Positions 8,048 to 16,264 of a stretch of 44,520 nucleotides of DNA are shown here, piece by piece. Source of the DNA: Planctomycetota bacterium. GTDB taxonomy: Bacteria > Planctomycetota > Planctomycetia > Planctomycetales > Planctomycetaceae. The stretch spans positions 1-44,520 of the forward strand of contig VGZH01000047.1 in NCBI GenBank assembly GCA_016872645.1. The letters run 5' to 3'. The notes beneath the pieces are model-generated. The model was not told the origin of the DNA. It searched no databases and worked only from the letters and a program-made list of their open reading frames with translations. The position numbers and the translations under genes are program-made. Every line of letters starts with the position of its first letter. The stretch's first letter is position 1.

Positions 8048-8139
8048 CTCGCCGTGGTGGCAGGCGTTGGCCCGCAACTGCAAACTTCGGCAAACCTGAA
8101 AACGCTGTGAGTGACTCGTCGTTGCTCACAGCGTTTTTT
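8048..8139 (+). ncRNA. Candidate ~90-nt small RNA (or leader RNA) between panB and the MFS gene
   Basis: A transcript starting about 12 nt after the sigma-54-like site would end at the intrinsic terminator at 8099-8139, giving roughly 92 nt. It contains no plausible ORF with a ribosome binding site. Two readings are possible: a free-standing small RNA, or a 5' leader of the MFS gene (start at 8202) whose terminator acts as an attenuator. The promoter and terminator are seen directly; expression is inferred. Confidence 0.45.
8099..8139 (+). terminator. Strong Rho-independent terminator
   Basis: A 13-bp perfect stem (AAAACGCTGTGAG at 8099-8111 with CTCACAGCGTTTT at 8125-8137) encloses a 13-nt loop and is followed by a T-rich run (8134-8145, TTTTTTC then TTTTT). 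It lies 63 nt before the MFS start codon and more than 320 nt after the panB stop, so it probably ends a transcript initiated inside the gap. Confidence 0.88.
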
Positions 8140-8201
8140 CTTTTTAGGGTGTCTTCCTCGCGGCCCCGCCTCCCGCCTGTTTCGGCCGCCAAGGAGCGGC
8201 T

Positions 8202-10085
8202 ATGTCTGAAGCAGCGTCCCGTCCAAGTGGCGTCCGGCACTTAATCGTCTTGCTGCTGACGCTGATGTCGGTGCTGCTGTACCTCGACCGCTTCTGCGTT
8301 TCGTTCGCCGGCGACTACATCAAGGAAGACCTCGGCCTATCGCAGACGCAGATGAGCCTGCTGCTCGGCCCGTTCTTTTTTCTGTTTTACGCCTTAGCCC
8401 AAGTCCCGTCGGGCTGGCTGAGCGACCGCTTCGGCGCGCGGATCATGCTGTCGATCTACGTCGTGGCGTGGTCGCTGTTCACGGCTCAGATGGGCTTGGT
8501 CGCCGGCTTCGCGATGCTGCTCGTCGCGCGGCTGATGTGCGGGATCACCCAAGCCGGAGCGTACCCGACGGCCGGTGGAGTCATCAGCCGCTGGGTGCCG
8601 CTCTCCAAACGAGCAACGGCCAGCGCCTGGGTCGGACTTGGTGGCCGAATCGGTGGCGCGATGGCACCGATCCTGACCGCGTTCTTGATGGTGGTCTTCG
8701 TGCCGGTCGAATCGGAAGTCGGGATTGCCGAGCGCGACATGATGGATGCCGGAAGGTTTTGTGCTCGCATTGCACCAATCTCCGACAAAGTGAAGCAAAC
8801 CATCGAATCGGACGGCAACACCGAAGAGTTACGGAGCAAAGCTCGAAAGAGTCTGACGACTCCCTCGTTTCTCGCCGACCGAATGGCGGCCAGTTTTGGC
8901 GCAGCCAAGCGGAGTTCCGATTGGATAGCGATCGAAGCGGCTGCAGAAGAGCACTGGTTATGGCAAGTCAAGAAATCGCTGAATCCACAACCCGACTCAA
9001 CACCGGCTCCGAAGACACCACCAGCGACGGAAGCGGAACTTGTCGATGGTCTGAACCATCTGCTCGACAACAACATTCGGGGACCAATTTATGACCCTGC
9101 TGAAATTCCAAAGATCAACTTGCCGCGCGAGGCGGTCAAATATGCCGAACGGCTGAAGTCGGGCGACTCGCTTTCGCACTCGGAACTGCGGCGGTTCAAT
9201 CGGTTACTGATCGAGGCGGCATTTCCCGGTGAGATTCGGAAGCTCTACGGCCGAGGTTGGCGACCGGTGATGATCGTTTACGGGCTGTCCGGTGTCCTCG
9301 TCGCGTTGGGAATCTGGCTGATGTTCCGCGAGCGGCCGGAGTTGCACTCGCGAGTCAACGACGCCGAACGTGCGCTGATTGAGACCGGGCGGCTCGCCAC
9401 CGCCGCCGATCCTGCGAGCAAGGCCGGACGACTGCCGATCAAGCCGTTTTTTACGAGCTTTAGCTTGTGGTGCAATTGCGCGAATCAGATTGGAACGAAC
9501 ATCGGCTGGGTCTTCTTGGTGACATGGCTGTCACGCTATTTCATCGAGATGCACAACGTTCCGATTCTCGAACGGGGCATGCTGGTGATGCTGCCCAACC
9601 TGATCGGCATGTGCGGCGGCTTTCTCGGAGGTCGCTGGGTTGATTGGCTATTGCCGCGCATCGGACTGAAATGGAGCCGCAGTTTGCCGCCGATCATCAC
9701 GCGATTCATCGCAGCGGGTGGCTATGGGATGTGTCTGTTCTTTGCGGCTCAGCCAGCCGGGTCGGCGCTCAATTCACCGTATGCGTTCACGGCAGCGTTT
9801 TGCTTAATCTACTTTTCGGTGGATCTCGGCCAGTCAGCGTTCTGGGCGTACGCTCAGGATGCCGGCGGCAAATACGTCGGCTCGGTGCTCGGCTGGGGCA
9901 ACATGTGGGGAAATCTCGGAGCCGCGTTTGGCCCGCTGCTCTACAACTATCTGCTCGGCGAAACTCCCGGATTGGACGAGTGGAACAGTCTCTTCTGGCT
10001 CGGCCTGATCGCGTTCGTGTTCGCGGGAATCGCGACGTTCGGTCTGGATGCATCGAAGCCGGTGTTTGCAGACGAAACGAACTAA
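8202..10085 (+). CDS. MFS transporter (ACS/hexuronate-like) with a ~180-residue extracytoplasmic insertion
   Basis: This 627-aa major facilitator is probably an organic-anion or sugar-acid:proton symporter of the inner membrane. Five helices are evident before residue 168 (LIVLLLTLMSVLLY, LLLGPFFFLFYALAQ, IMLSIYVVAW, FAMLLVARLMCG, GGAMAPILTAFLMVVFV), with the MFS signature GWLSDRFGAR at 71-80. A mostly hydrophilic segment of about 180 residues (170-352) then precedes helix 6 (PVMIVYGLSGVLVALGIWLMF) and the remaining helices. By MFS topology the TM5-TM6 loop faces the periplasm and is normally about 10-15 residues. The ribosome binding site AAGGAG lies 6 nt before ATG 8202. The stop overlaps the convergent gene by the tetranucleotide CTAA. 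Confidence 0.9.
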   Translation: MSEAASRPSGVRHLIVLLLTLMSVLLYLDRFCVSFAGDYIKEDLGLSQTQMSLLLGPFFFLFYALAQVPSGWLSDRFGARIMLSIYVVAWSLFTAQMGLVAGFAMLLVARLMCGITQAGAYPTAGGVISRWVPLSKRATASAWVGLGGRIGGAMAPILTAFLMVVFVPVESEVGIAERDMMDAGRFCARIAPISDKVKQTIESDGNTEELRSKARKSLTTPSFLADRMAASFGAAKRSSDWIAIEAAAEEHWLWQVKKSLNPQPDSTPAPKTPPATEAELVDGLNHLLDNNIRGPIYDPAEIPKINLPREAVKYAERLKSGDSLSHSELRRFNRLLIEAAFPGEIRKLYGRGWRPVMIVYGLSGVLVALGIWLMFRERPELHSRVNDAERALIETGRLATAADPASKAGRLPIKPFFTSFSLWCNCANQIGTNIGWVFLVTWLSRYFIEMHNVPILERGMLVMLPNLIGMCGGFLGGRWVDWLLPRIGLKWSRSLPPIITRFIAAGGYGMCLFFAAQPAGSALNSPYAFTAAFCLIYFSVDLGQSAFWAYAQDAGGKYVGSVLGWGNMWGNLGAAFGPLLYNYLLGETPGLDEWNSLFWLGLIAFVFAGIATFGLDASKPVFADETN

Positions 10086-10714
10086 CCCGGATCGCCTGCG
10101 AGCCTCTGTTGCCAGAAGGCATAGTCCTCCGGCGTGTCGAGATCGGCAAGCACGGAATCATGATCGGTCGGCCATTCGGAGACGAGATCCGGCGACGAAC
10201 GGAGCAGCGTGTTAACACCGACGTCCTCAGGCAGCTGTTCGATCCGTTCCGCGAGCGACCACCTCATCAGCGTCGGATGTCCGCGGCGCTGGTCGAGTAT
10301 TGGTAGCAGTACATGACAATCGCCTTGTGACCAGCGCGTCACCAGGCCGTCGAGAACTTCTGGTTCGATGAGCGGGTGATCGGCGGGAATCAACAGCCAG
10401 CCCTCGTCGTCAGTCGGAGCGAATTGTTGGCGGATGGCTCGCAGACCGAACTCGATGCTGTCTCTCATTTCGGGTGGCGCGTGATCGGGAACGACCGCGA
10501 GGGCGGACGTGCGTTGCACAACATCTTGCAGCAGGTGATCGTCGGGGCGGATGACGATCACAATCGCCGTGATATCCGGGCGAGTCAGCGTGTGGATGAG
10601 GTACTCGATGACCGTCGTCCCTTGCCACGGGAGCAGCAGTTTCGATGCCCCCATCCGTCGGCTGCGGCCGGCGGCGGGGATCAGGGCGAACAATCGGCGG
10701 GGAGCATCGGCCAT
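10082..10714 (-). CDS. MobA-like nucleotidyltransferase (molybdenum-cofactor cytidylyl/guanylyltransferase-like)
   Basis: This 210-aa GT-A fold nucleotidyltransferase has the N-terminal nucleotide-binding motif LIPAAGRSRRMGASKLLLPW (residues 11-30). It also has the metal-binding loop LLIPADHPL and a C-terminal LADLDTPEDY, which is characteristic of the MocA/MobA (CTP or GTP:molybdopterin) and related GlmU-like subfamily. It probably transfers a nucleotide to a cofactor or sugar phosphate in the cytoplasm; the exact substrate cannot be fixed, and no molybdenum cofactor genes lie nearby. I start it at ATG 10714, where family homology begins; ATG 10744 and 10810 would overlap the divergent gene's upstream region. 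It is convergent with, and overlaps by 4 nt, the MFS gene. Confidence 0.8.
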   Translation of the reverse strand: MADAPRRLFALIPAAGRSRRMGASKLLLPWQGTTVIEYLIHTLTRPDITAIVIVIRPDDHLLQDVVQRTSALAVVPDHAPPEMRDSIEFGLRAIRQQFAPTDDEGWLLIPADHPLIEPEVLDGLVTRWSQGDCHVLLPILDQRRGHPTLMRWSLAERIEQLPEDVGVNTLLRSSPDLVSEWPTDHDSVLADLDTPEDYAFWQQRLAGDPG

Positions 10715-10780
10715 GTGGCAATCCAGTCGGGGAATCGGAATCATCTGTGACGATTGTGTCTGCTCGAAGGAAGACTGGCG

Positions 10781-11305
10781 ATGCTGAACGATACTTCTCG
10801 CGAACCTCATCCTGCCGCGCTCGACTCAAAGGACTTGCTGCGCGTCTGTTCGCAACGGCGGACTCGGCGTTCGGGTCCGGGAGGTCAGCATCGGAACAAA
10901 GTCGAGACCGCCGTGGTGCTGGTGCATGATCCAACCGGGATCCAGGCCGAGGCCAATGAACGTCGCAGCCAGTCGGAAAACCGGGAGATCGCGTTATTTC
11001 GGTTGCGAGTCCGATTGGCGGTCGAATTCCGCACGGTTCGCTCGTTCGATGCGATTCCGTCGGAGCTGTGGCGGTCTCGATGCCGAGGAGGTCGAATTTC
11101 GGTGAATCCGACCCATCTCGACTTTCCCGCGCTGTTGGCCGAGGCGCTGGATGTGCTCACGCTGTGCGATTTCAATCAGGCGTCGGCGGCAATTTCGTTG
11201 GGCTGTTCTGGCTCGCAACTGGTCAAGTTGCTGAAGGAGGAGCGGTCGGCCTTCGAGCTTCTGAACCGCGAGCGGGCTACTCGCGGAATGCTGCGTCTGA
11301 AGTGA
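10781..11305 (+). CDS. Release-factor-like GGQ protein (RF-1 domain, no codon-recognition domain)
   Basis: This 174-aa protein has one RF-1 catalytic domain: RRSGPGGQHRNKVETAV with the GGQ at 34-36, which in release factors triggers hydrolysis of peptidyl-tRNA in the ribosome. It lacks the stop-codon-recognition domain of RF1/RF2. It also lacks the Arg/Lys-rich C-terminal tail of ArfB. Instead, residues about 105-174 form an extra domain (HLDFPALLAEALDVL, then QASAAISLGCSGSQLVKLLK), which resembles a helix-turn-helix. It is therefore probably a ribosome-rescue type peptidyl-tRNA hydrolase. ATG 10781 has AAGGA upstream (GAAGGAAGACTGGCG). It is divergent from the MobA-like gene. Confidence 0.85.
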   Translation: MLNDTSREPHPAALDSKDLLRVCSQRRTRRSGPGGQHRNKVETAVVLVHDPTGIQAEANERRSQSENREIALFRLRVRLAVEFRTVRSFDAIPSELWRSRCRGGRISVNPTHLDFPALLAEALDVLTLCDFNQASAAISLGCSGSQLVKLLKEERSAFELLNRERATRGMLRLK

Positions 11306-11453
11306 GCTTCCAAAATTGGACTCGTCAATTGGATTTCGCCGGGTACACTCACGGCCACTTGTTGGAATGGCAGGATTGGTCGAATGCTGCCAAAGCGGTC
11401 ATGAGACGACTCCGTATCAATGGAATGTCTGTTCGCAACGGAAGGATGTCGCC

Positions 11454-11816
11454 ATGCGAAAAGCCGGTCGCTTTGAGGAAACTCGTCGCCGAGCCTTGAG
11501 TCCGGTTCGTGTCGACGTGGGTGACGCAGTTGAAGAGCAACAATCGGAAACCGTGCTCTTGCCGGCCGATGACTCGCTGCTGGTGCACCCGCATCACCTG
11601 GAGCAAGAGGTTCGCCACCGATTGATGCAGGAGTCGAACCTCAACTTCACCTCGCTGGTCGTTCGCCGCGTCCGCGATGGGCTTTGCCTGGAAGGGGTGC
11701 TTGAAGCGAACGATTCGGACGAAGTGAGCAAACTCGTCAGCCAAGTCTGCGGCGCGATTCCGGTGCTCAATCATCTCGTCGTTCATTCCCCCCGCGAATT
11801 GCCTCGCAAAGGGTAA
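11454..11816 (+). CDS. BON-domain protein
   Basis: This 120-aa protein has a basic N-terminus (MRKAGRFEETRRRAL) and no signal peptide. Residues about 50-112 match a BON domain: helix HRLMQESNLNF, then LVVRRVRDGLCLEGVLEAND, then the second helix and the final strand AIPVLNHLVVH. BON domains bind phospholipid membranes or other macromolecules; the lack of a leader suggests a cytoplasmic role here. ATG 11454 has AAGGA about 8 nt upstream. The gene lies 148 nt after the GGQ protein on the same strand and ends 15 nt before the convergent DAHP synthase stop. Confidence 0.72.
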   Translation: MRKAGRFEETRRRALSPVRVDVGDAVEEQQSETVLLPADDSLLVHPHHLEQEVRHRLMQESNLNFTSLVVRRVRDGLCLEGVLEANDSDEVSKLVSQVCGAIPVLNHLVVHSPRELPRKG

Positions 11817-11831
11817 CGTCGAAAGATCACA

Positions 11832-12848
11832 TCAGCCGATCGTCTTGCCGACGGCGGCGGCGACGAGTCGGCAGCGAGCCATTATGTCGGCGAACGCAAC
11901 GGGGGTAAGTGACTGTGCTCCGTCGCTCATCGCCTTCTTCGGATCTGGATGAACCTCGACGATTAGCCCGTCGCTGCCACACGCAACTGCGGCGAGACAC
12001 ATCGACGGGACGAGTGACGCGATACCGGTGCCGTGGCTCGGATCGACGACGACCGGCAGGTGCGTTTTCTCTTGCAGGTAGGCAACGGTCGCCAGCGGCA
12101 GAGTGAATCGCGTGTGTGTTTCGAACGTGCGGATGCCTCGCTCGCAGAGCGTCACCTGCTGGTTGCCTTGGTCGAGGATGTATTCCGCCGCGAGCAGAAA
12201 CTCTTCAATCGTCGCCGACGGACCGCGTTTGAGCAGCACTGGCAGCCGCGTCTCACCGACCGCCTGCAGCAAGTGGTAGTTCTGCATGTTGCGAGCGCCG
12301 ATTTGCAGGACGTCGGTGTACTTCGCAACGAGTTCGACATGCTGCGGGGCCATGACCTCGGTGACGATTGCCAGTCCAGTCTTCTCACGGGCGAGGGCCA
12401 GCAATTTCAAACCCTCTTCCTTCATCCCTTGGAAGGCATACGGACTGGTACGGGGCTTAAAGGCTCCACCGCGCAGGCCGGTCGCGCCGGCGGCTTTGAC
12501 TTGTTCGGCGGCCAGCAGGATTTGCTCTTCGCTTTCGACCGAGCAGGGGCCGGCGATGACTCCGATGTGGCCGCCACCGATGACGAGGCCACGAGTTTTG
12601 ATCGCGGTCGGTTCTGGCTTCGTCTCGCGGCTGGCGACTTTGTAAGGCGCGAGAATCGGGACAACTTGCTCAACGTCGTCGTAGGATTCGAGCAACTCTT
12701 TCGCGCCGTTCCGCTTGTCTCCGACGGCGGCGATCACGGTTCGCTCGGTACCGACGATGACGTGCGCCTTCAACCCCATCTCTTCGACCGTACGAGCCAT
12801 CTGCTGGATGGCATCGGGAGTCGCGGTTCGTTTCATCACAACGATCAT
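11832..12848 (-). CDS. aroF: 3-deoxy-7-phosphoheptulonate (DAHP) synthase, type I-beta with N-terminal regulatory domain
   Basis: The enzyme condenses phosphoenolpyruvate and erythrose 4-phosphate, the entry step of the shikimate pathway. The 338-aa architecture matches the Thermotoga-like form. Residues 1-70 form a ferredoxin/ACT-like domain ([20 protein letters not shown]) used for feedback control by Tyr or Phe. The barrel shows GPCSVES (about 100), [33 protein letters not shown], the metal-binding [10 protein letters not shown] and [20 protein letters not shown] site lies 8 nt before ATG 12848. It shares strand with the M20 gene 77 nt upstream, but no functional link is obvious. The symbol aroF is used for this subtype by convention. 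Confidence 0.95.
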   Translation of the reverse strand: MIVVMKRTATPDAIQQMARTVEEMGLKAHVIVGTERTVIAAVGDKRNGAKELLESYDDVEQVVPILAPYKVASRETKPEPTAIKTRGLVIGGGHIGVIAGPCSVESEEQILLAAEQVKAAGATGLRGGAFKPRTSPYAFQGMKEEGLKLLALAREKTGLAIVTEVMAPQHVELVAKYTDVLQIGARNMQNYHLLQAVGETRLPVLLKRGPSATIEEFLLAAEYILDQGNQQVTLCERGIRTFETHTRFTLPLATVAYLQEKTHLPVVVDPSHGTGIASLVPSMCLAAVACGSDGLIVEVHPDPKKAMSDGAQSLTPVAFADIMARCRLVAAAVGKTIG

Positions 12849-12925
12849 GATTCATGCTCCCAGGGAGTTCTTGTAGGCTGAGCACTCTGGCCCGACCATC
12901 GACGGGGCCGAGTGCCCAAACTAAG

Positions 12926-14101
12926 TCAAGAAAGCAGCCGTTCGGTGAGTCGTACCCAGTAGCTAGCTCCGATCGGCAGCAGGTCGTCGTTGAAATCATA
13001 GCGAGGATTGTGCAGTACGCGGCCATTGTCCGAGGGACCGTTACCAGCCCAAATGTACGAACCGGGACGTTCGAGCAACAGGAAGGAAAAATCCTCGCCC
13101 CCCATGCAGGGAGCGACATTCGTGTCGACGTGCTGCGAACCGACGACGGCGACGGCGGCCTCGGCGGCCCATTGCGTTTCTTCGGGCGTGTTGACCGTTG
13201 CTGGATAGCGGCGGTCGTAGTGCAGTTCGGCGGAGGCACCCAGCGAGGTCGCGATGCCGCTGACGATCCGTCTCATGTGAGCTTCAGCCATGTCTTGAAC
13301 CTCTTTGCGAAACGTTCGTACGGTGCCGCGGAGCATCACTTGCGAGGGGATCACGTTCCATGTGTCGCCGGCGTGAATTTGCGTGACGCTGATGACCAGT
13401 TGATCGAGCGGATTCATGTTGCGGCTGGCAATCGTCTGCAACGCGGTGACGATCTGCGAGGCCGCGACGATCGGATCGACTCCCAGATGCGGCATCGCGG
13501 CGTGAGTGCCGTGACCGCGGACGATGATCTCGAACACGTCGAACGCGGCCATGATCGGTCCTGAGCAAACACCGAAGTGTCCAACGGGCATCCCCGGCCA
13601 GTTGTGCATTCCGAAGACCGCGTCGCAGGGGAATTGGTTGAAGAGTCCCTCTTCGACCATCACGCGGCCACCCCCTTCGTTTTCCTCGGCGGGCTGAAAG
13701 ATGACGTTGACCGTGCCGGCGAAATTACGTGACTCGGCGAGATAACGAGCGGCTCCGAGCAGCATCGTTGTGTGTCCATCGTGCCCGCAGGCGTGCATCT
13801 TGCCGGGATTCTGCGAGCGATGCGGGACGTCGTTGAGTTCTTCGATGTCGAGCGCGTCGATGTCGGCTCGCAAACCGATGCAGCGCAGCCGTGCTTCGCC
13901 AGCTTGCTTGCCGCGAATCACGCCGACGACGCCGGTCTTGGCAAGTCCGCGATGCGTTTCGATGCCCCACGCTTGCAGCTTCGAGGCAATGAGTTCTGAA
14001 GCGAACGTTTCCTCGAACGCGGTCTGTGGGTGAGCGTGCAGTTCACGCCGCACTGCAGTCAGTTCGGGATGCCATTCGGTCAGTCGCGAGAGAACGTTCA
14101 T
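12926..14101 (-). CDS. M20-family metallo-amidohydrolase (hippurate hydrolase/aminoacylase-like)
   Basis: This 391-aa enzyme belongs to the M20D/AMA/HipO group, which cleaves N-acyl or indole-conjugated amino acids. The metal site is intact: HACGHDGHT at 103-111 (Cys105, His107), the general base pair in FQPAEENEGG, the dimerisation-domain histidine in GHGTHAAMPH, and the final metal His in RVLHNPRYDF. There is no signal peptide, so it is cytoplasmic. The start at ATG 14101 is secured by AAGGAG 6 nt upstream; the reading frame extends 49 codons further without coding character. It could be read together with the DAHP synthase gene downstream (77-nt gap). The natural substrate cannot be told from sequence. 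Confidence 0.92.
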   Translation of the reverse strand: MNVLSRLTEWHPELTAVRRELHAHPQTAFEETFASELIASKLQAWGIETHRGLAKTGVVGVIRGKQAGEARLRCIGLRADIDALDIEELNDVPHRSQNPGKMHACGHDGHTTMLLGAARYLAESRNFAGTVNVIFQPAEENEGGGRVMVEEGLFNQFPCDAVFGMHNWPGMPVGHFGVCSGPIMAAFDVFEIIVRGHGTHAAMPHLGVDPIVAASQIVTALQTIASRNMNPLDQLVISVTQIHAGDTWNVIPSQVMLRGTVRTFRKEVQDMAEAHMRRIVSGIATSLGASAELHYDRRYPATVNTPEETQWAAEAAVAVVGSQHVDTNVAPCMGGEDFSFLLLERPGSYIWAGNGPSDNGRVLHNPRYDFNDDLLPIGASYWVRLTERLLS

Positions 14102-14177
14102 GTCGGCTCCTTGTGGTGTCTTTCGAGACGTCTTGGGATGTTTGAGAGAGCGAGAGTGCGAGGCTCTCAAACTCAAA

Positions 14178-14942
14178 TTATTTGTCGGCGGTCGGCTGTC
14201 CTTCGACAATGACCTCCGGGGATAATATCCAAATCTCGCCGAAGGCATCCGCCTGGTCGGCTCGGAACCCCTGATGTCGCAAGAGTTCGAGAATCGCCAG
14301 AAAGATCCCGATGATTCGGCTGCGCTGCGAGGCGTTGTCGAACAGTGTCGTGAAGCGGACTCGACCAGCTTCGCGGACCTTCGCGCCGATCTGTTCGATG
14401 TAAACGGAGATCGGCGTGTCGTCGTAGCGGATCTTCGATTCCTCTTGGATCACCCGGCGTTCGAGCACTCGGCTGAGCGCGCTGACCAAGTCCCAGAGTT
14501 CGACTCCTTTGATGCGATCCGCACTCGGATCGCGGACGGCATCTGGGCGTTCGTCACTCAGTCGCGGGTACCGTTCCAGCGATTCAGCCGCTCGTTCTTC
14601 GAGAGCTTTCGCCGCCTCTTTGAACCGCTTGTATTCGAGCAACTGCTGAATCAGCCCGCTGCGCGGATCATCCACCGGCTCGACCGGGACTTCTTCTTCC
14701 TCTTCGGTGTTCGGCAACGCCTGTCGGCTTTTGATTTCCAACAGCGTGCTGGCCATCACGACGAATTCGCCGGCGAGGTCGAGGTCCAAAAACTGAATCG
14801 CCGCCAGGTATCTCTGGAACTGAGCGGTGATCTCGGCGATCGGCAGGTCGAGCAAATCCAATTCATTCCGCCGGACCAAGTACAGCAACAGGTCCAGCGG
14901 CCCAGAAAAACGCGGCAAGTTGACTCGGTAATCATCCGTCAT
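14178..14942 (-). CDS. scpA: Segregation and condensation protein A
   Basis: ScpA is the kleisin of the bacterial SMC-ScpAB condensin and helps segregate chromosomes in the cytoplasm. The 254-aa length and motifs fit: the N-terminal [32 protein letters not shown] (positions about 7-38), the helix [23 protein letters not shown], an acidic linker ([11 protein letters not shown]), and the C-terminal winged-helix region ([18 protein letters not shown]). ATG 14942 is chosen because family homology starts there; upstream sequence is non-coding. scpB is not adjacent in this window. It is divergent from the glucose dehydrogenase gene across a 131-nt gap. Confidence 0.95.
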   Translation of the reverse strand: MTDDYRVNLPRFSGPLDLLLYLVRRNELDLLDLPIAEITAQFQRYLAAIQFLDLDLAGEFVVMASTLLEIKSRQALPNTEEEEEVPVEPVDDPRSGLIQQLLEYKRFKEAAKALEERAAESLERYPRLSDERPDAVRDPSADRIKGVELWDLVSALSRVLERRVIQEESKIRYDDTPISVYIEQIGAKVREAGRVRFTTLFDNASQRSRIIGIFLAILELLRHQGFRADQADAFGEIWILSPEVIVEGQPTADK

Positions 14943-15073
14943 GTCGCCACTGTAGCAGCGAGACTGAGTTCGTCGAATCTCACCCGGCCACTCCGTACAA
15001 TCTTGGTCCTTTCCGGGCTGTGAGTGCCGGCCCATTTGCCATTTCTGTTGTCAACTTCCGAGAGTCTGCCGTC

Positions 15074-16177
15074 ATGAAAGCGATTGCCGTCAAACCGCGT
15101 CACCCCAACAGCGTTCATCTTGCCGATCTGCCCAAGCCGCGATTGGACGATATCCCGAACGGTCGTGGCGTGCTGGTCAAAGTTTTGAAAGTCGGCGTCG
15201 ATGCGACCGACCGCGAGATCAACGACGGCCTCTATGGAAATCCGCCGCCGGGCTACGACTTCTTGGTGCTGGGTCACGAGTCATTCGGCATTGTCGAGGA
15301 AGTCGGCTCGAGCGTGCGACACGTCAAGCCGGGCGATTACGTCACTTGCACTGTGCGCCGACCGGGGAACTCGATCTTCGATCGCATTGGCCGTTCGGAC
15401 ACGACCAGCGAAGAAGTCTACTACGAGCGCGGCATCAACTTGCTGCACGGATTCTTGACCGAGTATTACGTCGATGACGCCGAGTTCGTCGTCCGAATTC
15501 CGCCGGCGTTGAAACATCTGGGCGTGCTGGCCGAACCGATGAGCGTTGCGGACAAAGCGATTCAGCAAGTCTACGAAGCACAGAAGCGGCTACTCGTTTG
15601 GGAACCGAAAATTGCCTACGTCACCGGAGCCGGCCAGATCGGCCTGTTAGTGACGTTGATCCTGCGGCTGCGCGGCGTTGAGGTCTTCACGATCGCCCGC
15701 GGAACAAAACCCAGCCTCAAGGCCGAGATCGCCGAGGCTTACGGGGCGACGTACGTCAGTACGCAAAGCATGTCACTGACCGAACTCGCCAAGCACACGG
15801 GTAAGCCGGACCTGATCATCGAAGCCACTGGCAACAGCGCGATCGCGTTCGAAGCCATGAGCGTGCTGGGACACAACGGAGCGATCGTCTGGACAAGCAT
15901 TACTGGCGGCCAGCGCAAAGTCGAAATTCACGCAGATCACATCAATCTCAATTGGGTGCTCGGCAACAAGCTGCTGTTGGGGACCGTCAACGCTAACTAC
16001 CGGCATTTCGAATCGGGCATCAGCGACATGGCTCAAGGAGAGATTTTCTTTCCAGGAGTCACACAGAAAATCCTGACCACGCCGGTCAACGGGCTCGACA
16101 ACTACCGCGAGATGATGCGGCAACTGGTGGACTCCAAAGAGGCACTGAAGGTCTTCGTCAACGTGGCCGAGGGATAA
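15074..16177 (+). CDS. Archaeal-type glucose 1-dehydrogenase (MDR superfamily)
   Basis: This 367-aa zinc-dependent dehydrogenase should oxidise glucose or another aldose at C1 with NAD(P), in the cytoplasm. Catalytic-zinc ligands appear to be Asp43 ([10 protein letters not shown]), His68-Glu69 ([13 protein letters not shown]) and Glu154 ([12 protein letters not shown]). An Asp in the first position is known from Haloferax glucose dehydrogenase, whereas Sulfolobus and Thermoplasma enzymes use Cys. The four-Cys structural-zinc lobe is absent (only Cys92 remains). The Rossmann motif [11 protein letters not shown] is near 186. It heads a plus-strand sugar gene set with galT (87-nt gap) and GH57. 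ATG 15074 is chosen by homology; the frame to 15020 is not conserved-looking. Confidence 0.88.
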   Translation: MKAIAVKPRHPNSVHLADLPKPRLDDIPNGRGVLVKVLKVGVDATDREINDGLYGNPPPGYDFLVLGHESFGIVEEVGSSVRHVKPGDYVTCTVRRPGNSIFDRIGRSDTTSEEVYYERGINLLHGFLTEYYVDDAEFVVRIPPALKHLGVLAEPMSVADKAIQQVYEAQKRLLVWEPKIAYVTGAGQIGLLVTLILRLRGVEVFTIARGTKPSLKAEIAEAYGATYVSTQSMSLTELAKHTGKPDLIIEATGNSAIAFEAMSVLGHNGAIVWTSITGGQRKVEIHADHINLNWVLGNKLLLGTVNANYRHFESGISDMAQGEIFFPGVTQKILTTPVNGLDNYREMMRQLVDSKEALKVFVNVAEG

Positions 16178-16264
16178 CCCGCGAACCTGCCTTTCCTGAA
16201 ATCGGCCGAGTCAGTCAAATCCGTTCGCCTGCGGGACCATCCGACCTCTGGCAGAAGCGATGAT

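Noticed and set aside
7783-8244. 153-aa plus-strand ORF between panB and the MFS gene
   Set aside because: It runs through the strong terminator and into the MFS gene, lacks a ribosome binding site and shows no recognisable pattern.
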